This document shows, piece by piece, positions 18,801-26,035 of a stretch of 64,000 bases of DNA (positions are counted from its first letter, which is position 1; each line of letters begins with the position of its first letter). The stretch is from positions 1-64,000 of the forward strand of contig NZ_KB906681.1 of assembly GCF_000381545.1 (NCBI RefSeq), in the 5' to 3' direction. A program made the position numbers and the translations under genes. This stretch comes from Rhodonellum psychrophilum GCM71 = DSM 17998 (GTDB taxonomy: Bacteria > Bacteroidota > Bacteroidia > Cytophagales > Cyclobacteriaceae). The notes below the pieces were generated by a model. It saw nothing but the letters and a program-made list of their open reading frames with translations. It was not told the DNA's origin and ran no database searches.

Positions 18801-19351
18801 GAATATACCAACACATCGCCTGGTTGCGCCTCGATGGTATATTTCCCATCGATCTCTGTCACCGTACCGACAGCAGTTCCTTCCACCATGATCGTAACCC
18901 CTGGCAAAGGTTCTCCCAAATCATCTTTGACAATCCCTGTGATGCTGATAAATTCCTTTTGCACCGCCAATACCGGAGCCACCTTGCCCTCGGTTCTTTT
19001 GATCACGCTGATGGTATTGTTTACCTGTTTGAAACCTAAATCTGTTTGGATTGCGATGGATTTGAGATGCTCTTCGACGGAGCCATGCGTATCCAGAATA
19101 ACGATCTTAGGATTAGACTTGAGCAACTTGTCCGTGTAAAAGAATTTGAAATCCGTTTTTTGCTCGGTTTCCTTAAAAAATTGGGACAAGGAATATTCAT
19201 TTTTTTCCAATCTCAAGAATACTTCATCTATACTCTTGACCTGTGCTTTTGAAGTGCTGGCCATCAGTGGCCCAAACGTCAAGCAGAGTAAAACTACTCC
19301 TTTCATTAATAACTTGAACGACATAATTACCAGTAGTAATAATTTTTTCAT
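15860..19351 (-). CDS. susC: SusC/RagA-family TonB-dependent outer-membrane transporter with STN domain
   Basis: 1163 residues. Signal peptide at the N-terminus; an STN domain at about 45-115 (FFKETEQKTDFKFFYTDKLL) that talks to the FecR anti-sigma factor; a carboxypeptidase-regulatory-like domain at about 130-210 (ITGIVKDDLGEPLPGVTIMVEGT); a TonB plug from about 215 (EFVVVGYGTQQKKDITGAVSS, with the SusC-typical VVVGYG motif and YVVDGFPV); then the beta barrel to the terminal YMLGLNFGF. The STN domain and the upstream sigma/FecR pair show that the operon is switched on when substrate binds SusC. First gene of the import pair, 8 bp before SusD. Confidence 0.96.
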   Translation of the reverse strand: MKKLLLLVIMSFKLLMKGVVLLCLTFGPLMASTSKAQVKSIDEVFLRLEKNEYSLSQFFKETEQKTDFKFFYTDKLLKSNPKIVILDTHGSVEEHLKSIAIQTDLGFKQVNNTISVIKRTEGKVAPVLAVQKEFISITGIVKDDLGEPLPGVTIMVEGTAVGTVTEIDGKYTIEAQPGDVLVYSFLGFQKARRVVGNSQKIDVNLIKEENDLEEFVVVGYGTQQKKDITGAVSSMGSKQIEDQPVVSIDQAMIAQMAGVQVTQATGAPGGGSSVRIRGAGSLSAGNEPLYVVDGFPVTNDFDQRNNPLNTINPADIADIQVLKDASATAIYGSRGSNGVVLITTKSGKSGVSKVDFSINTGIQQVEKTLDVLNATEFARYANEARNNAWVNSGPGRSASDPNSARLNNVMYLLPEQFSNPEALGEGTDWQNEIFRSAMMRDYQLNFSGGNDKTKYFISGGYLDQEGVVINSDLKRYSFRVNVDSKVNDRIRVGANITPSYTFSNQSLAEGNWQGGGIIQSAITAGPHLSPYDENGNYTKITGLGIGTSEVDNPVKIAREYFHQQSTLRLLGTAFAEINLVDNLNFKALVGADMRSFGEDIFSSSIINPNSVNPTKPATGSNTTSERRNWLSEFTLSYAKKIKEHSFDAVVGYTIQQEQFDFNRINGTNFPNDEIKTMNAAGQIVNAMSTKEEWALLSYLARVNYNFQDKYLLTATYRRDGSSRFGAENKWGAFPSVSLGWRLSQENFLKDVSWLSELRIRSSYGLTGNNFITNYGSIGLTGAENYPLGAGSGNLNNGIRLSNIPNSRLGWERNKQLDLGLEFGLLDDRIYMSFDYYNKRTSDLLLSVPVPTLTGYSTALQNIGEIQNKGFEYTLVSRNSIGAFRWTTDFNISTNDIKVLALGPDGSPIISRQATSASAPTHITEIGSAPGSFYGYNVIGVYQNQQEIDNSPVILNGNGSVQSKPGQLRFEDVNGDGVINAADRTRLGSPFPDFTYGMTNSFAYKKFDFAFTLQGVQGFEVLNAARRYYGNYAGSYNVLRSASNGWKSESDPGDGVSPMIDRNFNGYAGSNVVNNITSLFVEDGSFLRIRNITLGYSFPRSVLDKLKIANARVNLTVQNAFTFTKYEGYNPEVSAQGGSPLVPGVDAGGYPLARTYMLGLNFGF

Positions 19352-19440
19352 ATTTTTGAATATCTATAATGAAACATTGAATTGATCCATTGAAAAGGTG
19401 CTACCAACAACTTTTCATGGAAACATTGATTTGATGGACT

Positions 19441-19475
19441 CAGGAGCGTATTGATCGTATGCTCCTGTTTTTTTA
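19441..19475. terminator. Hairpin with T-run between FecR and SusC genes
   Basis: Stem CAGGAGC / GCTCCTG followed on the plus strand by seven Ts; on the minus strand the A-run precedes the stem. It lies 28-62 bases after the FecR stop and separates the regulator pair from the SusC gene. It is oriented better for plus-strand transcripts, so its role for the minus-strand genes is uncertain. Confidence 0.45.
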
Positions 19476-19502
19476 AAGACTTTAATTTCCCATAGGCAGG
19501 CT

Positions 19503-20528
19503 TTAATTAAATAAAAGGATTACTTCCTTGTCATTGATTTCGAAGGTGAAACCTATCGAGGAACCCAATACATCCAGCACATTTCTTAGCGTTTCATTGT
19601 CTTGGAAAGTACCCGAAGCCAAGAAATGCTCAGGTTTTCCTTTGACCGTAATCGCTACACCGTACCAGCGCTCCAGCTCATCAACCATCTCGGTGAGTGC
19701 CGTTTGGTCAAACTGTAAGACCCCGTCCACCCACAAAATCCTGGATCTTACATCCACCTCAGTTTTCGTAAATATGGTTTGATCCAGAGAGCTGACCGAT
19801 TCCTCACCTGGGTTGAGAATCAGAAAATTATCCCTGTCTTTCCTGTTGAGTTTGACTTTTCCCGTCAGTAGCGTGACCGTTACTTCTGCTGCTTTGCTGA
19901 AAGTATTTACATTGAAACTTGTACCCAATGCCGTGGTTGTAATGCCACTGGCCAAAACTGAAAAAGGATGGCTTTCATCCTTTACCACTTTGAAAAAGGC
20001 TTCACCTTCCAACTCGATCCGGCGATTGGTTAAAAAATCTTCACTGTAGCTGATTTTACTACCGGAATTCAGATAGACCGTGGAACCATCGGGCAAGAGG
20101 ATTTTGGTCTTTTGACCCGCCGGATTCACCCGTTCTACCGATTTGATGCCTGCAGCCAATTGGATCGGCGCTTGATCCTGATGGAATACACCGAACAAAA
20201 ACAAGCCGGCAAAACCCAGGATCAAAAAACTCGCTGCCACAGCCCACCACTTTCTGAAAGTGGTTCTTTTTGGCTTGACGGGATCTTTCAAAACCACGGG
20301 TTTGGCATAACCTTTTTTATTTTTGTTTATTTTTTCCCAAAGGGACGGAGCATCCCATTCCTCGTAGCGATTCTTTTTGGGATTTTCATCCCATAGTTCA
20401 AGCACCTCGGCAGACAAAAATTCTTCCCCATCTGGGGTATCCAACCAAACCACCAATTCCCTAGCCTGCTCCTCATCCAGCCTGCCTCCAAAAAAATCCT
20501 CCAATTGTTTTCTTCTGTCCATTTTCAT
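19503..20528 (-). CDS. FecR-family anti-sigma factor
   Basis: 341 residues. A cytosolic N-terminal part with EDFFGGRLDEEQARELVVWLD binds the sigma factor; a single membrane helix lies at about 93-115 (WWAVAASFLILGFAGLFLF). The periplasmic FecR domain is at about 130-225 (LPDGSTVYLNSGSKISYSEDF, GEAFFKV, TTALGTSFNVNTF), and the C-terminal DUF4974-type domain is at about 265-338 (DGVLQFDQTALTEMVDELERWYG, FEINDKEVILL). It would receive the signal from the STN domain of the SusC encoded next to it. It lies 266 bp downstream of the sigma factor gene on the same strand. Confidence 0.95.
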   Translation of the reverse strand: MKMDRRKQLEDFFGGRLDEEQARELVVWLDTPDGEEFLSAEVLELWDENPKKNRYEEWDAPSLWEKINKNKKGYAKPVVLKDPVKPKRTTFRKWWAVAASFLILGFAGLFLFGVFHQDQAPIQLAAGIKSVERVNPAGQKTKILLPDGSTVYLNSGSKISYSEDFLTNRRIELEGEAFFKVVKDESHPFSVLASGITTTALGTSFNVNTFSKAAEVTVTLLTGKVKLNRKDRDNFLILNPGEESVSSLDQTIFTKTEVDVRSRILWVDGVLQFDQTALTEMVDELERWYGVAITVKGKPEHFLASGTFQDNETLRNVLDVLGSSIGFTFEINDKEVILLFN

Positions 20529-20794
20529 TTATTTCTAGGACATATACCCTCAAGCATTGTGAAATACTCACGGGGGTTTAAAAATAATTCAATTTTTTTC
20601 GCGTCCCCTTTCCCAAGCCTTTACAAAGCCATTTTCAAAACAGGAAATTCGATGAACTCTGGTAGCGCTCCATTAACCCAATAGGCAAATAAATGAGGGG
20701 ATAATCAGTGCGGGATTATCCAAAATGCAAAAAGGAAAAAGCATCAATGGGAAGTGAAAAATACAGCTAAAAATTGAATCCGGATTATCTGGGA

Positions 20795-21406
20795 TCAGAA
20801 TAAGATGTAGGATTCAGAAAAAACAAAGAAGGCTGTAAATGAAATGATTTTAAGTTTCAACAGGCGGTCCTTTACCTGTTTGGATGCACGGAAGATCTGG
20901 TTTTCAACCGTTCGTTTGGAAACACCCAATTGTTCGGCGATTTGTTCCACTGTCAGGTTTTCGTGGTTGCGCAGCATGAAAACCTGCTTTTGCCCGTTGG
21001 GCAACTGGTCGATGATATCGGAGGATATTTGATGAAAATCGGTATAAATCATCTCATTTTCGGGGTCCAATCCATATTGGAGAGCAAGCAGTGGGATTTT
21101 GTACTGCTGATAAGCAAAAAATCGGGCTTCTTTTTTACTCTTTTTGATGACCAGTGACCGCACCATCGCAATCATGTAGGCATTGATGGACAATTCAGGA
21201 TTTAGGCTTTCGCGTTTTTTCCATATTTTCAGAAAAATGTCCTGCACAATCCCTTCCGCATCCTCATGGCAAAGATTCATTTTTCTGGCGACATGATAGA
21301 TTTTTTCCGCAAAAAGCGTGTACAATTTCTCGAAGGCTTTTTCATCGCCTTTCGACAAATCCAAAACGATTTTTTGAATTGCAGCTCCTTTGAAATCTGT
21401 TGCCAT
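20795..21406 (-). CDS. ECF-type RNA polymerase sigma factor of the SusCD locus
   Basis: 203 residues. Region 2 at about 25-95 includes FEKLYTLFAEKIYHVARKMN and EGIVQDIFLKIWKKRE. Region 4 at about 135-185 includes LPNGQKQVFMLRNHENLTVEQIAEQL with the helix-turn-helix VSKRTVENQIFRASKQV. This is the sigma class expanded in Bacteroidota that pairs with FecR and SusC-STN. The C-terminal tail (ISFTAFFVFSESYILF) is unusually hydrophobic. It is the first gene of the minus-strand block and divergent from the PmoA-like gene. Confidence 0.95.
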   Translation of the reverse strand: MATDFKGAAIQKIVLDLSKGDEKAFEKLYTLFAEKIYHVARKMNLCHEDAEGIVQDIFLKIWKKRESLNPELSINAYMIAMVRSLVIKKSKKEARFFAYQQYKIPLLALQYGLDPENEMIYTDFHQISSDIIDQLPNGQKQVFMLRNHENLTVEQIAEQLGVSKRTVENQIFRASKQVKDRLLKLKIISFTAFFVFSESYILF

Positions 21407-21696
21407 GGGAAAGAATGGATCGAATCCAAAGGAAGGAATTAAATTTAATGTTTCAAATACCCCCCGAAAAATTAAAAAGGCAAGACAGGGTTATTCCTTT
21501 TCAAATTGTAAACAAAACCGTTTATTTATTATGAAATCGGTTCAAATACAATAGATAAATTTTTGAATCCACAACAAATTCCTGAAAACACGTTGATATT
21601 TTTTTTGATAGAACAAGTATCTTTCACCATATTTTTATGTAACATTGCGCAATTTAACTATTATTTAAAGTTAATTACCGCCTAAATAGAGATGCC

Positions 21697-22893
21697 ATGA
21701 AACAGCTTTCCCCTATCATATTACTCGCGCTACTCGCCCTTTTTTCCTGTCAAAAGCCTTTGTTCAGGGTCAAGATAGAGGCAGGGGAAATCGACAGAAT
21801 CGGCATCCCAGTCCACTTCGAAATCCCTTCCGGCCTAGACCCCAATTCAACATATGTCCTTGAAGATATGGCCTCGGGAAAACTTTATTCTCCCCAGATA
21901 TCCGAAGGCCAAATGTCGATTTTTCTAGACCATTTACAGGCGAATCAGACGCTCACCCTTGAGCTGAAAAAAGGTACGGAAAGCAATTCCGGAGGACTGG
22001 ATTTGCGAGAAACGAAAGGAAGAATCCAGATCTTGAACGCAGGAAATGAGGTATTGACCTACCACCCCACATTTGCTTATCCCCCCGATGGTCAAAGCGA
22101 AAGCTATAAGAAAAGTGGGTTTATACATCCAGTCAAAAGCCCCGAAGGCCAAATCCTGACCGATGATTTCCCTATGGGGCATCTCCACCAACATGCCATT
22201 TACAACGCTTGGGCAAAGACCCGTTTTAAAGGGAAAAAAGTGGATTTCTGGAATCAATTGGACAGTTTAGGAACTGTTTCACACAAGCGAACCATCAGCC
22301 AAAAGTCTGGCACAGCCTATGCGGAATTGGTGGCGATGCTTAGCCATATCAGTTTAATCGATGGTGAAGCATTGGAAGAGACCTGGGAAATAAAAGTCTA
22401 TCCAAGCAAAGGATTTCACCTTTTTGACATCCTGTCCACCCAGGTGAACACATCCAACGACACCTTGTTCATGGACAAATACATCTATGGCGGAATGGCA
22501 TTTCGCGGGAGTAAGGCATGGAACCCCGACGACAGCCTTCAGTACCAAAATCCCTGGGAAATCACAACGGATCAAGGCCATACTTTGGCACAGGCGAACA
22601 ATCAAAAGGCCCAATGGGTAACCAGCAGTGGAAACATCGATGGCAAGGCAACGGGGATTACCATTTTCGGTTTTCCGGAGAATTTCAAATATCCCCAAGC
22701 CATCCGGGTGCATCCCACCATGCCCTACTGGGTCTACTCCCCGGTGATAGAAGAAGGGTTTTTCCTAGCCCCGGGAGAGCGTTACAGCAGCAAGTTCAGG
22801 TATCTCGTCTTTGATGGAAAGCCTGACTTGGATCAAATCCAGCAAATTCAAAACACAATTCTCCATCCGATCCATATTCTGGTGAATCCCTAG
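21697..22893 (+). CDS. PmoA-like/DUF6807 family lipoprotein
   Basis: 398 residues. Lipoprotein signal ALLALFSC with C18. The C-terminal two thirds contain the pattern MGHLHQHAIYNAWAKTRFKGKKVDFW and FMDKYIYGGMAFRG, which I associate with the family named PmoA after an early annotation (DUF6807), a beta-sandwich protein frequent in Bacteroidota and Planctomycetota glycan loci. The name does not imply methane oxidation. Its catalytic role is not established. It is divergent from the ECF sigma gene with about 290 bp between, so it may belong to the same glycan response, but no shared promoter element is visible to me. Confidence 0.75.
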   Translation: MKQLSPIILLALLALFSCQKPLFRVKIEAGEIDRIGIPVHFEIPSGLDPNSTYVLEDMASGKLYSPQISEGQMSIFLDHLQANQTLTLELKKGTESNSGGLDLRETKGRIQILNAGNEVLTYHPTFAYPPDGQSESYKKSGFIHPVKSPEGQILTDDFPMGHLHQHAIYNAWAKTRFKGKKVDFWNQLDSLGTVSHKRTISQKSGTAYAELVAMLSHISLIDGEALEETWEIKVYPSKGFHLFDILSTQVNTSNDTLFMDKYIYGGMAFRGSKAWNPDDSLQYQNPWEITTDQGHTLAQANNQKAQWVTSSGNIDGKATGITIFGFPENFKYPQAIRVHPTMPYWVYSPVIEEGFFLAPGERYSSKFRYLVFDGKPDLDQIQQIQNTILHPIHILVNP

Positions 22894-23049
22894 AACCAAA
22901 GCAGATGAAATGGGGCGGTGAAAACGGAACCAAAATGGTAAACAGAGCGCAAGTCTAAAAACCCATTTCCCATATTTTTCAAATGAACATGAAGGATTTG
23001 CACGTTAAACCCCGTTTTATACATTACAAACTCAATACAATAGCATAAT

Positions 23050-23172
23050 TAATTGATGGTCAATTAGTTGTTGATTGTTTTGACTTCACCCTATTGGTGT
23101 CAGGAATTAGTCTGACAATAGTCTGATTTTCTTGCAGTTTCGATCTCATTTGGAAACGGAATGCATATTTCC
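23050..23172 (-). repeat. Dispersed repeat family B, copy in reverse orientation
   Basis: Read on the minus strand it gives the family order: ...TTTGGAAATGAGATCGAAAC, TGCAAGAAAATCAGACTATTG, then TTCCTGACACCAATAGGGTG and AAGTCAAAACAATCAACAAC. The last blocks match 36088-36250 and 39617-39788. Position 23200-23236 adds AGAATTCGGGTTAAA, also found at 339-353. Confidence 0.7.
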
Positions 23173-23196
23173 ATCTAACTTTCTCCAAGTTAGATG
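23172..23196. other. Hairpin
   Basis: 10-bp perfect inverted repeat CATCTAACTT / AAGTTAGATG with a 5-nt loop, about 280 bp after the PmoA-like gene and followed by CTTGACGATTCTTTTTCG. It may be a terminator or part of the adjoining repeat. Confidence 0.4.
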
Positions 23197-23341
23197 CTTG
23201 ACGATTCTTTTTCGTTGTCTTAGAATTCGGGTTAAAAAACTGATTTGCAAATTTCCGGGGAGAGGAAGCTGAATGGGATTAAATGCTCAAATCAAGGAAT
23301 TCAGTTTGATTTCGGAAAATTTATGAGACCTCCCAATTGGG

Positions 23342-23452
23342 CTTGAAACTGAATGAAAATCAGACGATTTGGAGAATAAAGGTGAAGTCAATAATTGAAG
23401 GCAATTGACTGATTGTCTTGCTATTCCAGGCTGGACTGGAATTGGGAATGCA
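23342..23452 (+). repeat. 111-bp direct repeat on the left of the efflux operon (family B)
   Basis: Matches 30367-30477 at all but about five of 111 positions, in the same orientation. Shared words include CTTGAAACTGAATGAAAATC, AGACGATTTGGAGAATAAAG and TTGACTGATTGTCTTGCTAT. The two copies are the closest pair of the whole family and bracket the regulator and the complete efflux system. The upstream part of a long open frame at 23413 overlaps this repeat and is not part of the TetR protein. Confidence 0.9.
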
Positions 23453-23657
23453 CCACAGGGTTTCAATCCAAATACACCCGCAACACTCAATATCTAGAGT
23501 ATAAAGTTGCCGTAATCCTGACCAACGGTACGCACTCCATTTGTGCCAAGGCCCAGATGTTAAAAAAAAACAAAGGCAAAAAGGAGCGATTTTACAGAAT
23601 AGATTTTTTTACCGGTAAAAGACTTGCACTTCTCCCAGGCATTATCTACTTTTACAG

Positions 23658-23671
23658 AGTGAACACTCACT
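23658..23671. promoter_or_regulatory. Palindrome, likely TetR-family operator
   Basis: AGTGA-ACAC-TCACT, a perfect 5-4-5 inverted repeat ending nine bases before the ATG of the TetR-type regulator. Its position fits autoregulation of the regulator and, by extension, the efflux genes behind it. I see no second copy before the cupin gene. Confidence 0.5.
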
Positions 23672-23679
23672 TACAAATT

Positions 23680-24273
23680 ATGCAGATATCTGAAAGACAA
23701 GTAGAAATAATTGAAGCTGCGGGCAAAATCTTGACCTCTTCTGGCGTGAGTGGATTGACAATCAAGAACTTAGCAAAGGAAATGGACTTCTCCGAAAGTG
23801 CCGTTTACAGGCATTTTACCAGCAAGGAGGAAATCATCATCGCAATGCTGGAATACCTCGCCGATAATATGGACAAACGGTATAGCCAAGCCATCAACGC
23901 GAAACAATCGCCTCTGGAGAAGTTCACGCTGTTGTTTCAAAACCAATTCAGCTTCTTTAAGAATAATGCCCATTTTGTGGTTGCCGTTTTCTCAGACGGT
24001 TTGATGGAGGAAAGTCAGCGGATCAATGAAACGATCTTAAAAATAATGGCTGTAAAAATGAAACACCTTATGCCCATCGTGGTAGAAGGACAACAGAAAG
24101 GTGTTTTCACCAATAGCATTACTTCCGAGGAATTGATCCATATCATCATGGGGACATTTAGATTGCAGATGTTGAAATGGCGAATTGCCAACTTTCAATT
24201 TGACATTGAACGCAATGGAAACAACATGATTCAAGCCTTGTTGACCATCATCAAGAACCAAAAAAAGGAATAA
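23680..24273 (+). CDS. TetR/AcrR-family transcriptional repressor
   Basis: 197 residues from the ATG at 23680. The open frame extends upstream to 23413, but that part encodes low-quality sequence over a repeat. The chosen start gives the normal TetR beginning (ISERQVEIIEAAGKILTSSG). The helix-turn-helix is at about 28-50: LTIKNLAKEMDFSESAVYRHF followed by SKEEIIIAML. The C-terminal ligand domain ends with an IIMGTFRLQMLKWRI segment. It heads the efflux operon and probably represses it until a toxic compound binds. An inverted repeat lies just before the start. Confidence 0.92.
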   Translation: MQISERQVEIIEAAGKILTSSGVSGLTIKNLAKEMDFSESAVYRHFTSKEEIIIAMLEYLADNMDKRYSQAINAKQSPLEKFTLLFQNQFSFFKNNAHFVVAVFSDGLMEESQRINETILKIMAVKMKHLMPIVVEGQQKGVFTNSITSEELIHIIMGTFRLQMLKWRIANFQFDIERNGNNMIQALLTIIKNQKKE

Positions 24274-24386
24274 ATACAATAGTCTTTCTTGTATTTGTCG
24301 CCTCCATATTTCCAACAATCTGGAAGGGAAGCCTCATACCGAAGGACAAAAACGGTCTTACTTAAACACCTCTAACTCCTGTACAC

Positions 24387-24674
24387 ATGAACTTACAAGA
24401 ATTGCACGTTTCAGAAAAAGATGTTTCCGCAGTCAGTCTTTTCAAAGGTGAATTGGCTACTGCAACCTCCATTCACTTGCGAAAAAACGGCATTTTGAAG
24501 GAACACATTACCAAGACGTCCGCTTTGCTTCTTTGTATTTCCGGAAAAGTGACTTACCAAGACGAAACAGATAAGCAAATTGTATTGGAAAGGGGTGACT
24601 ATACTCCTATCGAACCAAATGTAAAACATTGGCTCAATGCTGCTCTTGACTCCCAATTGGTATTGTTGAAATAA
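24387..24674 (+). CDS. Small single-domain cupin protein
   Basis: 95 residues, one small beta barrel. The central strand pattern TSALLLCISGKVTYQDETDKQI, then GDYTPIEPNVKHWLNAAL, matches the second cupin motif (P-x4-H). The first motif is degenerate: the usual two His are missing, with only H45 (KEHIT) nearby, so a metal site is not certain. There is no signal peptide. It stands between the TetR gene and the TolC-like gene, 13 bp before the latter. Small cupins in resistance operons may bind the inducing compound or protect against it; the function here is unknown. Confidence 0.8.
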   Translation: MNLQELHVSEKDVSAVSLFKGELATATSIHLRKNGILKEHITKTSALLLCISGKVTYQDETDKQIVLERGDYTPIEPNVKHWLNAALDSQLVLLK

Positions 24675-24687
24675 AAAAATTTTCAAT

Positions 24688-26025
24688 ATGACGTTAGTAA
24701 ATATTCACAAACTTATATTGGTTGCGCTATTGGCTCTTGGGCTCAATCCAACTCAGGCCCAAACCCAGGTTTGGACCCTGCAACAATGCATCGATACAGC
24801 ACAGGTGCAAAACAAAAACCTGCAAATCAACTGGAATTACCAAGCCTTAAGTGAGCAAAAGTACAGGGAAGCAAAGGCAAATTTGCTCCCAAGAATAACG
24901 GCAAATGCAGATTACAAGTATTTCACCAACCTTCCCTACCAATTATTGCCCCTTACTGCATTCAATCTCGAAGCCCCGACCGGTGAATTCAGGGAAGCTC
25001 AATTTGGCGTTCCGCACAATATCAATGCAAACCTGCAACTGGCGATGCCCCTGTACAATCCCCAGATTTATGGAGCGATAGAGAGCACTCAAATTGCCAA
25101 GGAATTGAGTGAATTGCAACTGCAGAAATCAGAGGAGCAGGTATATTTTGAAATCGCAAACCTTTACTATAACGCGCAAATCCTGCAACACCAATTGACT
25201 TTTCTGGACAGCAACCTGACGAACTCCAATAGGCTTTTGGGGAATATCCAATTGCTCCACGAACATTTGCTGGCTACCAGCAATGATGTGGACAAAATAA
25301 AATTGCAGACAACGCAATTGAAGACGCAGCGGGAGACCACAAGAAGCAAGTCTCAGCAAATATTGAATTCGCTAAAATTTATGATGGGCTTGTCTATGGA
25401 GTATGATCTCGAAATTGACAGAAACATCATTTATACTGACCAGTTCAGTACTTCAGCGTCCACAACATTGGATTTGAAAATCGTAGAAACACAGCATCGA
25501 TTGCTGGAAGTCGAGCAAAACACCTTATCCAAATCCAGATTTTTACCGACCGTAAATCTATTCGCGACCTATGGTACGACCGGGTTTGGCTATGACAAAC
25601 AACCCAACAGTTTCTTGAATTTTTACCCGATTGGTTTTGCAGGCATTCAACTCTCCTATTCATTATTTAATGGCACAGTAACAAAAAGAAAAATCAACCA
25701 AAAAAAGATTGAGCTCGAAAATAACGCACTTCAACATAGCCTGGTTTCCGATCAAACTTCTATGCAGTTGGAGAATGCAAGCCTACAAAAAAATGTGGCA
25801 AAATCCACAGTTGAAACTTCGACAGCGCAAATCCAATTGGCGCAATCTGTTTACAAACAGACTTTGCTTCAACAAAAACAAGGAATTGCAAATCTGACGG
25901 ATGTACTCCTGGCAGACAATGCGCTGCGAGAAGCGCAACAAGGCTACTTGAATGCAGTGGTAGACTACCTGAAAGCTGACTTGGAATTGAAAAAACTCAG
26001 GAATCAATTGAGAACCAAGAATTAA
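24688..26025 (+). CDS. TolC-family outer-membrane efflux channel
   Basis: 445 residues with a signal peptide (LILVALLALGLNPTQAQ). Two outer-membrane-efflux-protein repeats, each with long coiled-coil helices (for example LQCIDTAQVQNKNLQINW-like at the start and QLAQSVYKQTLLQQKQGIANLTDVLLADNALREAQQGYLNAVVDYLKADLELKKLRNQL at the end) and beta strands such as FLPTVNLFATYGTTGFGYD. It forms the outer-membrane exit of the tripartite pump encoded by the next two genes, with a 10-bp gap to the adaptor gene. Confidence 0.94.
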   Translation: MTLVNIHKLILVALLALGLNPTQAQTQVWTLQQCIDTAQVQNKNLQINWNYQALSEQKYREAKANLLPRITANADYKYFTNLPYQLLPLTAFNLEAPTGEFREAQFGVPHNINANLQLAMPLYNPQIYGAIESTQIAKELSELQLQKSEEQVYFEIANLYYNAQILQHQLTFLDSNLTNSNRLLGNIQLLHEHLLATSNDVDKIKLQTTQLKTQRETTRSKSQQILNSLKFMMGLSMEYDLEIDRNIIYTDQFSTSASTTLDLKIVETQHRLLEVEQNTLSKSRFLPTVNLFATYGTTGFGYDKQPNSFLNFYPIGFAGIQLSYSLFNGTVTKRKINQKKIELENNALQHSLVSDQTSMQLENASLQKNVAKSTVETSTAQIQLAQSVYKQTLLQQKQGIANLTDVLLADNALREAQQGYLNAVVDYLKADLELKKLRNQLRTKN

Positions 26026-26035
26026 ATCAAAAGAC

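Noticed and set aside
21697-22893. Role in methane oxidation from the name PmoA
   Set aside because: The family name is historical; the protein is a lipoprotein without relation to particulate methane monooxygenase.
23413-23679. 89-codon N-terminal extension of the TetR protein
   Set aside because: It overlaps the 111-bp repeat and the likely operator and contains no domain; the ATG at 23680 gives a normal TetR N-terminus.
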